A DNA stretch of 15,652 nt from Saccoglossus kowalevskii (Eukaryota; Hemichordata; Enteropneusta; Harrimaniidae): the NCBI RefSeq assembly GCF_000003605.2, contig NW_003105615.1:37355-53006 (forward strand), read 5' to 3'. Made by a program: the position numbers and the translations under genes. Positions 8,501-15,000 of this stretch are shown in pieces; positions within the stretch are counted from its first letter, which is position 1; every line of letters begins with the position of its first letter. Under the pieces are notes generated by a model, which was not told the DNA's origin, made no database searches, and saw only the letters and a program-made list of their open reading frames with translations.

Positions 8501-9566
8501 GCTATTTGAAAATATCCCAGAAATGAGTTTCTTTGTTTTGTTTTGTGTTGTTTTATTTTATTGGTTTCTTTTGATAAATTGTAAAAAAGTTGAAGTTAAC
8601 ACTTGATTTTGTCTATGAAATAATTGTTAACACAAAATATATTATTGTTTTTTTTTTATTTTGCCATGAACAAATTAACGTATTTTGCATTTCAAACCAT
8701 TCGACGACACACGATATTGTATAAATAAAAATTATTACAGGTATAATTGTTTCCAGGTTCTCATCAACGATTTGAAGAAACGGTTTCCTGCCACTAAATC
8801 AGCGAGTGATATCATATTGGACGAAAAATACAAAAAGGACAATTATGTTTATTCTTTGGTTGATCAACTCATTTGCCAGAGTAAGTATTGTGTTGTTTTT
8901 ATGAACGCTGACAGGACCAGGTGTAATTGAATCCTAGATACAATTCTGAAACAAAAACTATATGTGTGTTTAGCAATTGAAAGCTATATTGATTCAACAT
9001 GCACACTTGTATTTAAATCGTTAAACAGTCTACATTTCCACATTATATACCTATTTATTTCAACCATCTATTCTGATTATAGAAACTGTTCTATAGTAAC
9101 AATGCAGAGACGAAGGCACACAATTTTACATGGAGGGGCGAGATCTCCTCACCAACCTTACCAGGGGGTCCGGGCGTCCAAACAATTTGAAATATAGACC
9201 CTCTGAAACGCCATTTCCTGCATTTAGAGAGGCACATTTTGCTGACGCAAAGGTTTTCAGTTTGATTTTGGAAGGGCGACGTCCCAACATTTTTTTCGTG
9301 GACCGCCCCTCTCCCCCCCCCCCACCCCTGTGGCGGCACCACTGCAATGAAGTACAGTGCGTTCGATTTTTCGACTGTGTAAAGTAACTTACAACTGTTC
9401 CTTCTACTGTTCTGCAGGATCTGATTACTTCATCCGAAGTCGTTTTTCTGTATGGGCTAAGTTTGTGCAGTTTTTTCGTAGTAAGAGAAACAAGATCACG
9501 GCAGATATGTGGGATTTACCTGGGTATCCGATGTCCGTCAAGTCACTTTCTATTATGCAAAAGTGA
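2460..9566 (+). CDS. O-fucosyltransferase-like type II membrane glycosyltransferase (multi-exon gene, incomplete model)
   Basis: The proposed coding exons are 2460-2561, about 4180-4751, about 4844-5023 (weak), 6426-6597, 8757-8880 and 9418-9566. The predicted product has a short N-terminal cytoplasmic end, a signal anchor, a stem with several N-glycosylation sequons and a lumenal catalytic region. That region opens with YGCGPCEQYSFF and NRSIVTIPF, as in invertebrate relatives of protein O-fucosyltransferases, which move fucose from GDP-fucose to glycoproteins. The C-terminal half has SLYIATPEYE, a Gln-Leu-Ile-Cys segment, FIRSRFSVWAKFV and DMWDLPGYP. Phases agree at 6597/8757 (0) and 8880/9418 (1, rebuilding an Arg codon). 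The motif block with His-Trp/Leu-Arg expected between exons 3 and 4 was not found. An exon is missing from my model, or the gene is degenerate. The family call is from memory of motifs; substrate and donor specificity are unknown. Confidence 0.6.
2562..4179 (+). other. Putative intron 1
   Basis: This AT-rich stretch runs from the donor GTAAGG at 2562 to a phase-0 acceptor ending CATACAG at 4179. An in-frame acceptor at 4167 (ATCGAG) and an out-of-phase one at 4118 (AATTCAG) are alternatives, so the 5' edge of exon 2 is uncertain by about 60 bp. No convincing additional exon was seen inside. It contains a CpG-rich patch at 3370-3545. Confidence 0.35.
3370..3545. other. CpG-rich patch within intron 1
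   Basis: About 17 CpG dinucleotides occur in roughly 170 bp (for example ATCGCGCTC, CTCGACGAGCG, GGTCGCGCGTG), whereas flanking intron sequence has few. It could be an alternative promoter, an unmethylated regulatory island or a recently inserted repeat. No ORF or TATA box supports one over the others. Confidence 0.4.
4180..4751 (+). CDS. Exon 2: stem and N-terminal half of the O-fucosyltransferase-like domain
   Basis: This is the longest open stretch in the window; the frame is open from 4114 to 4755. The first about 45 codons are polar and sequon-rich (Asn-Thr-Thr, Asn-His-Ser), like a Golgi enzyme stem. From 4345 comes the catalytic start, FYGCGPCEQYSFFVSGIINA, in the place of the GxGPxNQ loop that binds GDP-fucose in this family, then NRSIVTIPFHNN. 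Further sequons follow (NVS, NET, NYS, NLS), and a segment ATVDEFIDVCG. The frame reaches TAG at 4753, but a donor GTAGGT at 4752 removes the stop and ends the exon in phase 2. The usual Asn before Gln in the loop is replaced by Glu (C-E-Q). The lumenal glycosyltransferase assignment is the firmest in the window. Confidence 0.72.
4844..5023 (+). CDS. Exon 3 candidate: middle segment of the fucosyltransferase-like domain
   Basis: Acceptors at 4834 (TGTAG) and 4843 (GCATAG) both give the phase 2 needed after exon 2, leaving a short intron of about 80-92 nt. The frame starts with CVFILLGRNIL, which resembles the Cys-x-Gly-x-x-x-Gly-Arg/Lys-Asn block I associate with this family. It continues through LSKAMIYSTDM and, past the suggested end, to RFISI before a stop at 5058. 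The family would then show His-Trp-Arg; here the next residues are CKLPC. A phase-2 donor (AG then GTTTAT, 5024) would fit exon 4, but it is weak and removes part of this segment. A better donor, GTAAAG, lies at 4933 in phase 1. Right edge unresolved. Confidence 0.38.
5238..5282. repeat. Three tandem 15-bp units
   Basis: TACCTCTCAAAATAA occurs twice in a row, then a third time with a small change at its end (TACCTCTCAAGAAATAA). On the minus strand it makes a short Leu-Arg-Gly-Ile-Ile repeat within a chance ORF. Confidence 0.85.
5727..5846. repeat. Imperfect ~60-bp tandem duplication
   Basis: TAAACATCCTTTGTTAT at 5727 is echoed by TAAACACCCTTTGTTAT at 5791. Both copies end in a CCTTCCA(A/G) stretch followed by GTTG. 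The copies are about 64 and 56 bp, so there has been an 8-bp length change plus substitutions. Confidence 0.6.
6426..6597 (+). CDS. Exon 4 of the fucosyltransferase-like gene
   Basis: The acceptor TTTATTTAG (6425) opens an exon in phase 2; a second acceptor 6 nt downstream has the same phase. It encodes a Cys-rich start (CSNALSPEKFKSHCQGHLR), a charged helix-like stretch and then INFTSLYIATPEYEH, matching the family's pattern of a beta strand followed by Ala-Thr/Tyr-Pro-Pro. It ends in phase 0 at the donor GTAATC (6598), which matches the phase-0 start of exon 5. A His-Leu-Arg triplet occurs here, but too far upstream of the YIATP strand and in the wrong context to be taken confidently as the catalytic HxR motif. 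One sequon (NFT) is present. Confidence 0.6.
6871..6920 (+). repeat. Dispersed repeat, direct copy
   Basis: GCTAACCGTC, then an 8-nt variable stretch, GCCCT and GCGAAAATT with a CAC/AGGTG tail, is repeated in reverse complement at 7882-7937. The shared core is 10/10 and then patchy, with small insertions. It looks like a fragment of an interspersed element. Confidence 0.5.
7816..8240 (-). ncRNA. Possible 5' transcript exon downstream of the antisense heat-shock promoter
   Basis: If the minus-strand TATA box at 8264-8271 is used, transcription would start near 8235-8240 and run leftward. A clean minus-strand donor (CAATTGAG followed by GTGAGC, boundary at 7816/7815) would close a first exon of about 420 nt. 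Reading frames here are short. The first ATG on this transcript gives only about 11 codons, and the 63-codon ORF (8152-7961) begins with TTG and has no recognised motif. No Hsp70, Hsp90 or small-Hsp coding sequence is visible. A non-coding RNA, the 5' UTR of a displaced gene or a dead promoter copy are all possible. Confidence 0.2.
7882..7937 (-). repeat. Dispersed repeat, inverted copy
   Basis: This is the reverse complement of the element at 6871-6920. Read on the minus strand it gives GCTAACCGTC, GAGCCCT and GGGAAAATT with a GCAC/AGGTGC tail. It lies in the predicted antisense transcript, so RNA from either strand across both copies could pair weakly. Confidence 0.5.
8264..8271 (-). promoter_or_regulatory. 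TATA box of antisense heat-shock-type promoter
   Basis: TATATATA lies between C-runs (GGGGTATATATAGGGG on the minus strand). A second TATA-like element, TATAAATA on +, lies at 8282-8289. The heat-shock elements sit 65-190 bp upstream on the minus strand, the usual arrangement in heat-shock genes. Confidence 0.5.
8336..8452 (-). promoter_or_regulatory. Cluster of three heat-shock elements (HSF sites)
   Basis: Heat-shock factor trimers bind alternating GAA/TTC modules spaced by 2 bp. The site at 8440-8452 is a perfect TTCnnGAAnnTTC. The site at 8409-8421 has GAA and TTC in register with one change in the first module. The site at 8336-8348 has perfect TTC and GAA modules and a one-base mismatch in the third. 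The triple cluster next to two TATA-like boxes on the minus strand supports a heat-inducible promoter reading leftward, antisense to the host gene. Confidence 0.6.
8757..8880 (+). CDS. Exon 5 of the fucosyltransferase-like gene
   Basis: The acceptor TTGTTTCCAG is followed by a phase-0 start, and the exon ends at the strong donor GTAAGT (8881) in phase 1. The 41 complete codons encode VLINDLKKRFP, then a charged stretch, then YVYSLVDQLICQ. This fits the family's C-terminal pattern in which an Asp/Glu-Gln-x-Ile-Cys segment precedes the strand carrying the conserved Ser. A competing upstream AG at 8740 would place extra residues in frame (YNCFQ), but the pyrimidine-rich tract favours 8756. Splice sites, phase and motif all agree. 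Confidence 0.7.
8881..9417 (+). other. Putative intron 5
   Basis: This intron of 537 bp has donor GTAAGT and acceptor TCTACTGTTCTGCAG. It is largely filled by a GC-rich dispersed repeat at 9125-9345. The overlapping ORFs on both strands in that repeat are not genes. Confidence 0.65.
9125..9345 (-). repeat. GC-rich interspersed repeat common in invertebrate genomes
   Basis: On the minus strand the element has a short G-run, then GGAAATGGCGTTTCAGAGG, a TCTATATTTCAAAT stretch and a GG(A/T)CGCCCGGACCCCC block. I recognise this layout from high-copy repeats in many invertebrate assemblies, where conceptual translations (GKWRFRG-like) pollute gene sets. Its composition contrasts sharply with the AT-rich host intron, including an 11-nt C-run near 9314. 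Terminal repeats or a target duplication were not identified, so its class is not assigned. Confidence 0.5.
9418..9566 (+). CDS. Exon 6: C-terminal exon of the fucosyltransferase-like gene
   Basis: The first two bases (GA) complete an Arg codon with the last A of exon 5. The exon encodes SDYFIRSRFSVWAKFV, matching the family's Phe-Ile-x-Ser-x-x-Ser-x-Trp strand-loop near the donor site. An Arg/Lys-rich patch follows (RSKRNK), then ADMWDLPGYP and a short tail, with TGA at 9564-9566. The commonly seen Gly before the first Ser is Arg here, and the second Trp-Ser is Trp-Ala. No membrane segment or retention signal is seen at the C-terminus, which fits an anchored N-terminus. Confidence 0.7.
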
Positions 9567-9795
9567 CATGTTGCAAGGATATAATTACATTTCAAATTAG
9601 ATATTTTATATGTGGAATTAAACCAAATAAGCTACTGGCGACAATATTTCTTTTATATATTGGTGTAAATTTGTATACAATTGATTCTACAGGATCACGG
9701 GTGGGCGTGTTCAATGTGACTGTTATTGTGAAGTTTTCACACAATGAATATGTTGCTGAAAGCTAATTAATCATTTATAGTATATATTCAACCGC

Positions 9796-9822
9796 AATAA
9801 AACCTAATCATATAATAATAAA
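9796..9822 (+). terminator. Polyadenylation signals of the fucosyltransferase-like gene
   Basis: Two AATAAA hexamers lie 230-256 bp after the stop codon (9796-9801 and 9817-9822). A T/G-rich stretch (AGTTTGTGCGCATTGTTATT) starts right after the second, a normal downstream element. The retrotransposon fragment begins close behind. Confidence 0.6.
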
Positions 9823-9844
9823 GTTTGTGCGCATTGTTATTCCA

Positions 9845-10870
9845 AATATTCCGCAGCCAAATTATTATTAAAAAACCCTGGACACTTTGAGAAACAAACC
9901 AAATATAAAACATATAGACCCCTTTTGACTAAACTCCTCAAGTCAAAAAATGTTATTATTCAAATAAATTCAAGTCCGCACAAAACTTGGCAGGTAATCA
10001 ATAATATTCTGACAGAAACAACGGATATTGTTGAAGACTTTAACCACTTTTTCACCAATATCGGATTTAAACTCGCGTATAACATTACTGCCCGGGCGGT
10101 TCTACTCAAGATTTAATTGTCAATTATCGATTTTTGTTTACTTTCGATCTGTGAATGAGAGTGATATAAATCAGTGGCCTAGATTCTAAGCCATCAGTTA
10201 GGCATGGTGGCATCCCCCTAAAATAGTCAAGAATGCATGCCATATCATCTCTCACCCCTTGCCGACATTATCAATTGTTCACTTCGCTGAGGTACGTTAT
10301 CTCGTTGTCTTAAAATTGTGAGGGTCATTCCCATTTATAAGAAAAGGTTCCGTTAATGACTAGAACACTGTGGTTGAAAACATTTCATCATTGCCCGACC
10401 TATAATCTGTGGGGTTCAGAAAGGGTCCATTCTAGGCCCAATATTATTTTTAATCTATATTAATAATATATCCAATTCCTTTAATTTTCGAGTCTTTACA
10501 GATGATACTAACCTATTTAAATTTATTAAAAAGAATAAAATAAATATAGATAATGACTTTCAAGGGGTTCGTTAATGATGCAGTGCTAACAAACTTACTA
10601 TTAATTCTAAAAAAACAAATTACATTAAAACACCACAACGACCAGTCACTACTGAGCGCAGGGTCATCGAGAGAGGAAGTACGTGCCGTCAATTACCTTG
10701 ATTTCTCCAGAATTTGATTTTGACCAGAATATGTCACGGGAAGCGCACATTGATAACATTTGTCAATGTAATAATGTTATTGCGCGAAAAATTAATTACA
10801 CTACTACGTCATTTTGTACCTAAGCATATTCTTATTTTCTTATACTAAGAATATATGACATTTTTCACTC
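9845..10870 (+). pseudogene. Degenerate non-LTR retrotransposon ORF2 (reverse transcriptase, Jockey/CR1-like)
   Basis: Pieces of an ORF2 appear in order but in shifted frames. First comes the linker before the RT domain (TYRPLLTKLLKSKN, KTWQVINNIL, FNHFFTNIG; 9885-10075). Then the RT core at 10411 (GVQKGSILGPILFLIYINN) and the catalytic region at 10495-10506, which reads Phe-Thr-Asp-Asp where active elements have Tyr/Phe-Ala-Asp-Asp. Next is CSANKLTINSKKTNY (about 10579), then a piece with HIDNICQ (about 10749). Stops and frameshifts interrupt it repeatedly and the region between linker and RT core is shortened, so it cannot encode a working enzyme. The endonuclease domain is absent, typical of 5' truncation. 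Clade assignment is by motif style only. Confidence 0.75.
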
Positions 10871-11158
10871 TGCAAATTACCAACCTGTTTATTTGTATTT
10901 GACCTCGGTAATAAATATTTTATGTTTACAACAAGACACTTCGCGATTAGCGTCTTTTGCGGTCACTAATATTTACGAAAAATTGTGTTCACTATTGGCA
11001 ATCCGCTCCGCTAGGATTGCCCTTAAAATCACTTTTGTGTATGTGATTTCGAGTGTTTTCACGTATTAATTCTTCTGTGATTTGGTTTGGCTTGGACGAT
11101 TTACCTCATACTTGGTAGGCAGGTCACACCATCAACCTAGTTATTAGGTAAAATCTGC

Positions 11159-11491
11159 CATAGTAACAGCCAAAAAACCTGTTTTTTGGATAGCTTCGCG
11201 CCAAATGTATCTCCTCCTATACATTTAAGATAAAACACCTCAGATATAGCTCATTCTAATCAGCTTGAGTGTGGGCACAAAGCTACTGTTTGAATTTTTG
11301 ATATCTCTGTTCATTACCGAGACATTTGACTCCAAATTTGGGTTAACTGTTCACCAGGAATGGCTTTTTAACTGCTCTGTGTCACTAATTGAAAACAAAT
11401 CCTCTCCCAAAACGCTGCGATGGCAACAACCAAAAACTGATTTTTTAATACTTTCGCTCCAAATTTATTACCTCCTAACAGTCTTGTAATA
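11159..11491. repeat. Direct repeat pair (~73 bp, offset 259 bp)
   Basis: The copy at 11159-11232 (AACAGCCAAAAAACCTG, then TTCGCGCCAAATGTAT and CTCCT) resembles the copy at 11418-11491 (AACAACCAAAAACTG, then TTCGCTCCAAATTTAT and CTCCT). They are diverged but colinear, suggesting an old tandem structure or two copies of a short repeat. Confidence 0.6.
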
Positions 11492-11798
11492 GCAGTGTTC
11501 ATATGATCATGTCTATTTTGGCTACGTTGCGCACTGGAGAGATTGCTGGCGTCAACACTGTTACATTGTATCAACGTAATCCCAACACAACTTTGAACTA
11601 TGAATGAACTGTAACTGCTCCCTCCAATCTAGAAAATACTATCGCAAAACGGTTGGAAATAATAAATTTAACAGCAGAATACGTCCTAGCAATAAAATAA
11701 AGTGACTTGTAAAGACTGGATTTTTGTTTGTGAACTTCGTATAGGGGCCCGGTTTTAGTTATAAACCGACGTTAGTTTCACGTTCATGTCCTACCATG

Positions 11799-11813
11799 GC
11801 AACATGATGTTGC
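11799..11813. repeat. 15-bp palindrome
   Basis: GCAACATGATGTTGC has 7-bp perfect arms around one central base. It sits just inside the right end of the proposed inverted-repeat element. It may be a structural or protein-binding site, or chance. Confidence 0.5.
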
Positions 11814-11964
11814 TTGTATTTGAGCGTAGCGGATCGCCAACCAGCTTACCGGCTTGTTTTATAAACTGGTAATTCCCACCACCTAGACCATGTCACAGCA
11901 TTTCGGCTACTTTTCGACAAATCCAAAAATCACTCGATAATTTTGTTTACTTTACATTTGTACT

Positions 11965-12184
11965 ATGATTACATTTCAAGTTTTGATAATTTGTGAATTT
12001 GTCCATGGAGGCTGCAAATTAATAAATATTGTATTCACTGACATTTATTTTGTATTTACATTTGCAATAAGTTCCACAGTATCTTTTTCATACTGGTGTG
12101 ACTACAGTGACTGTGTTTTTGTTTTGTCGAATGTTGTCAGAGTGTTTTATGGTCTTGGAATTTTGTACAAAACGGTTAAATTAG
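11965..12184 (+). CDS. Hydrophobic exon-like ORF, unrecognised
   Basis: An ATG at 11965 opens 73 codons that reach a consensus donor (TTAG followed by GTATGT, 12185) in phase 1. Unspliced, the frame stops at 12214-12216. The peptide is strongly hydrophobic, with about three membrane-length stretches (near residues 2-13, 21-43 and 52-69), several Cys and an FSYWCDYSDC segment. I recognise no family. Open frame, donor and AT-driven hydrophobicity could all arise by chance in T-rich DNA. No acceptor-linked next exon was identified. Confidence 0.2.
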
Positions 12185-12216
12185 GTATGTTATTTCCATT
12201 TTGCAGTATATCGTAG

Positions 12217-13264
12217 ACAGTACATGTATACTTTGTTATCCAGCATAAATATCGGATTGTTTGGAAGCATGAGATTGTAATGTACATTGTGTTCATTGAT
12301 GACGATGACGCTTTCTCAGGGGTCTTCAGAGTCCCATCTTGACTCTGTCCTGACCCGTTTACTTACTTGTTGTCTGAGTGGTATATACAAAATACGACCA
12401 AGTAAACGTCAGAGTATTAAAAAAACAGAAACCTACAAATCGGTTGCCCATGCCAAGAGAGCCGCAGAACCAAAACAATCTGTCAGCCGTCGCCGTCCAC
12501 AGCAGCGATATGATTTTACACATCGAAATTGAGAATCGCTTGTGTAGACACATTGCATAGAAATGAATAATAAATACATCTATCCCGGCCAGCAATCGAA
12601 TCATCAATCTTCATGAGTGATGTAACTGGCATTTCCATCTATTTGCTTCTATTCGTACCCTATCCTAAAACGCTCTAGTGAATGTTGTCAAATTTGCGAG
12701 TGTGCGTATTTTCGTACAGTGGCGTAAACATCGCTACAATCAAAGACGCGCTGTACAGGATTTCCATTCTGGGCTAGTAACACTGTCAAATTATGGGGAG
12801 TAGAGGACTATTTATATGGGAGAAGTTACAATACGAAACTATTAAAATTGTTTGATTTGCATATCAAAACCCTTTATTGGAACAGAGCATGTTCTATATT
12901 AACAAAAAAAAAACAAAGTTGTTATGTTTCTAACAACACAACAGACTCGAAACAATAGAAACCGTTCGATCCGAGCGACCTGCGTTCTTATCCCCCTTGC
13001 GTTTCCGAGCAAAAAAAGTTGAGGCCCAAAACGACCGACTTTCGCCCAATCTTCTATGATTGTTTTATAATATAGCTAATTCAGTTCAGCGGTTAGATAA
13101 GGTATTCATTATTGACGCCCGGAGAACCAAAATTTAGGACGTGAATAGCTCCGGCAACGAAAAATCGGCGAAAATGGCCAAGGGGGACTGCATTTCAAAA
13201 ACATATTTTATATATAGAGTATATAACTAATTGGATCCAATGTCGCATAACCGCTTAGCTGAAT
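12217..13264. other. Unassigned intergenic stretch
   Basis: No supported gene is present. A basic 77-codon frame from the ATG at 12299 (ending 12532) overlaps two other open frames, is Arg/Lys/Ser-rich and has no recognised motif. At 12960-13200 there is a CpG-richer segment (TTCGATCCGAGCGACC, CCGGCAACG) unlike its AT-rich surroundings, probably a repeat fragment. Confidence 0.3.
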
Positions 13265-13363
13265 CTTATATTCAACCAAGACACACTGTCTTATGCAATT
13301 AAAACCATCATTGACAGACATATATTTAAAGCAAAGTTAAAACACTATCTCTTCAATATTTGA
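13265..13363 (+). pseudogene. C-terminal tail of a non-LTR retrotransposon ORF2
   Basis: The frame ending at TGA 13361-13363 reads IDRHIFKAKLKHYLFNI at its end. This is the usual close of Jockey/CR1-type ORF2 proteins, where a hydrophobic-Phe-Lys-x-x-Leu-Lys-x-x-Leu helix sits just before the stop. It is followed by a T-rich 3' UTR-like stretch. It could be the 3' end of the element at 9845-10870, separated by later insertions, or an independent 5'-truncated copy. Confidence 0.5.
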
Positions 13364-13513
13364 TTTGTTATAGTTTACATTTTTTCTGTCTTTCGTTATT
13401 TGAAGATTTATTATTTATTTGTGTATATCTACAACTTGTAAATTTTCTACATTTAATGTTTTTGTTTTGGTGAATCAAAATCTCATTCATTCAAAGGCCT
13501 TCATTTGATCCAT

Positions 13514-13897
13514 CTACACTAGAATAAATAGTGAATAATTAATACATTCACCAACGAAATTATTGATGTTGTGTTTTGTAGTTTCGAAAGGCATATTCTT
13601 ATTTATTGATTTTGCATGACTTGTGTGAAAGTAATAATTCACAATTAACTCAATGTAAAATAAATAGATACAACATGCAAACATTTTAAACATCAAATAC
13701 ACTGTTATTTTTGACATTGATTCACCATCGATATTTTCATTAATGTCGGCTTTCATACTAAAAAAATCAAACACATTTCGTATTGCGAAGCAGCAAGTTA
13801 AACCGACAAGGAGATTTTGAGGAGTGCATTTGATTGCTAAAAAGTATGTTACAGTGCTTCCTATAATTAAACGACAACATGGCACACATTGTGCCAT
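13514..13897 (-). CDS. Hydrophobic 127-codon minus-strand ORF, unrecognised
   Basis: An ATG at 13897 (minus) leads to a stop at 13514. The product has two or three hydrophobic segments: residues about 10-22, 29-40 and the longer stretch 66-88 ending in IELIVNYYF. A polar loop carries an acidic run (KADINENIDGES), and the C-terminus is polar and then hydrophobic. Cys is frequent. It overlaps a 63-codon + strand frame at its 5' end. I recognise no family and see no nearby promoter or splice support. It could be an exon of a membrane protein, a decayed element or a chance frame. Confidence 0.2.
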   Translation of the reverse strand: MAQCVPCCRLIIGSTVTYFLAIKCTPQNLLVGLTCCFAIRNVFDFFSMKADINENIDGESMSKITVYLMFKMFACCIYLFYIELIVNYYFHTSHAKSINKNMPFETTKHNINNFVGECINYSLFILV

Positions 13898-14193
13898 CTA
13901 TACACACACAACATATGGGGAACTAATTAAAAGAAACGGTGAAAGCAGCACGTACATTGACAACAGTATAGAAGCAACACCTACTGTCACAAAATATACT
14001 GAATGTCAAAGTTAGCGCTTGATTACCCTGACCTAAATTGCTAAAGGATAAATCAAATGGATAAAGTTAGTCTAATCAGAGGTGTGAGCGCATGACGCCG
14101 TACTCGAATTATACACAATGTATACACAAAGAAAGTGACGTTTATGCCAAATAAAATCATTTGTTTATGAGTGTAATGATATTTTCCTAAGTG

Positions 14194-14212
14194 GGTGATT
14201 CATAACATCACC
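14194..14212. repeat. Short inverted repeat
   Basis: GGTGAT and ATCACC form perfect 6-bp arms around a 7-nt loop. It lies in otherwise featureless AT-rich DNA and may be chance. Confidence 0.3.
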
Positions 14213-14339
14213 TAGAATATATGATATTGTGAGTTTATGGTTGAAGTTACAGCTTCAGGAACAATATTTGTTACAGATCATGACTAACATAGAAGTCGAC
14301 GAGATTTATTTGGATACAGGTGTCAGTTAATCAATATGT

Positions 14340-14500
14340 TCATCGGAAAAGCTGTCCCAAGGGGTTTTTGTTCAGGGCAGGGGATTTTTTCTATTTTTCG
14401 TAGGGGACGGGAAATATCAGAACCCCCCAGTGGGCAGTGCAGATTTTTTTAGAAAAATGCAAGGACAGGGAAACGTTTGTTTTTGTGGGTAGGGTACGGT
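14340..14500. repeat. G-rich low-complexity repeat
   Basis: This stretch has short G-runs with A/T-runs (GGGCAGGGGATTTTTT, GGGGACGGGAAA, GGGCAGTGCAGATTTTTTT, GGACAGGGAAACG). The wording is similar to the tandem units after 14779, suggesting one repeat family on both sides of the segment 14500-14778. Confidence 0.5.
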
Positions 14501-14708
14501 ACTTACATAAAAAAGTATCGCAGTGTTGGCAAAACAGCCTTTATGGCAGGGAATAATAAAAAACGCATTGGGGTGTATGCTATCAATAACTGAGAATGCG
14601 AGTCACCCACTGATCTGCTGAGTGGTTTATGTATTCAAGAAGCCCACGGAAGTCAGTGACTCGATGAATTAGACCACCAATCGGCACAGCAATGTAGGTT
14701 CTGTCACT

Positions 14709-14733
14709 GTGAATATTCACCCGGGATATTCAC
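14709..14733. repeat. Nested palindromes
   Basis: GTGAATATTCAC (14709-14720) is a perfect 12-bp palindrome. Its left arm, GTGAATAT, also pairs exactly with ATATTCAC at 14726-14733 across CCCGGG-containing spacer sequence. Two alternative hairpins are therefore possible. Confidence 0.5.
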
Positions 14734-14778
14734 AAACACTGTACTGCAACCAGTGTGAGTGATGAATAGAGTTCATAG

Positions 14779-15000
14779 AATTTGCTCAGCAGGAGGGCAG
14801 GTCGGCAAGAGGGGAGTAGGCAAAAAAGTGTTGTTTTTTTTAAATTAGGGGAGGAAAAAGATGTGAATTTGGTCAGCAGGAAGGTAAAGAAAGGCAAGTA
14901 GGCAAAAAAGTGTTTTTAATGAGGGCAGGGGAAAGATCAATTTGGTCAGCAGGAGGGGAAGACAATTTTTTCAAGTGGAGGGTAGCGTATGAACAGCTTT
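14779..15000. repeat. Tandem array of ~3 purine-rich units (73-87 bp)
   Basis: Units start with AATTTG(C/G)TCAGCAGGA at 14779, 14866 and 14939. The first two share GGCAA-AG-AGTAGGCAAAAAAGTG, a T-run and an AGGGGAGG/AGGGCAGGGG segment. The third is partial and diverged, ending near GGGTAGCGTATG. Unit length varies mainly through the T-run. The + strand is strongly purine-biased. Confidence 0.7.

Larger units (their letters stand above)
6598..8756 (+). other. Putative intron 4
   Basis: This intron of about 2.16 kb has donor GTAATC and acceptor TTGTTTCCAG. No host-gene coding exon is visible in it. It contains an inverted pair of dispersed repeats (6871-6920, 7882-7937) and a minus-strand heat-shock-type promoter (8264-8452). 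A T-rich tract at 8520-8580 and a poly-T run at 8648-8657 precede the acceptor. The + ORF at 7198-7392 is AT-driven and lacks any recognised motif. Confidence 0.5.
10995..11840. mobile_element. Possible non-autonomous element with 18-bp terminal inverted repeats
   Basis: TTGGCAATCCGCTCCGCT at 10995-11012 and its inverted partner at 11823-11840 match at 16 of 18 positions and bound 846 bp with no coding capacity. The left end also folds on itself: GGCAATCC (10997-11004) pairs exactly with GGATTGCC (11014-11021). Inside is a direct repeat of about 73 bp (11159 and 11418). I found no target-site duplication, so a chance pairing of two related repeat fragments remains possible. Confidence 0.35.

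Noticed and set aside
9091-9387. Several overlapping frames on both strands (Pro-rich and Arg-rich)
   Set aside because: All are translations of the GC-rich dispersed repeat in intron 5.
12287-12607. Three overlapping frames, including a basic Arg/Ser-rich + frame
   Set aside because: There is no motif, promoter or splice support, and all three are open by chance over the same bases.
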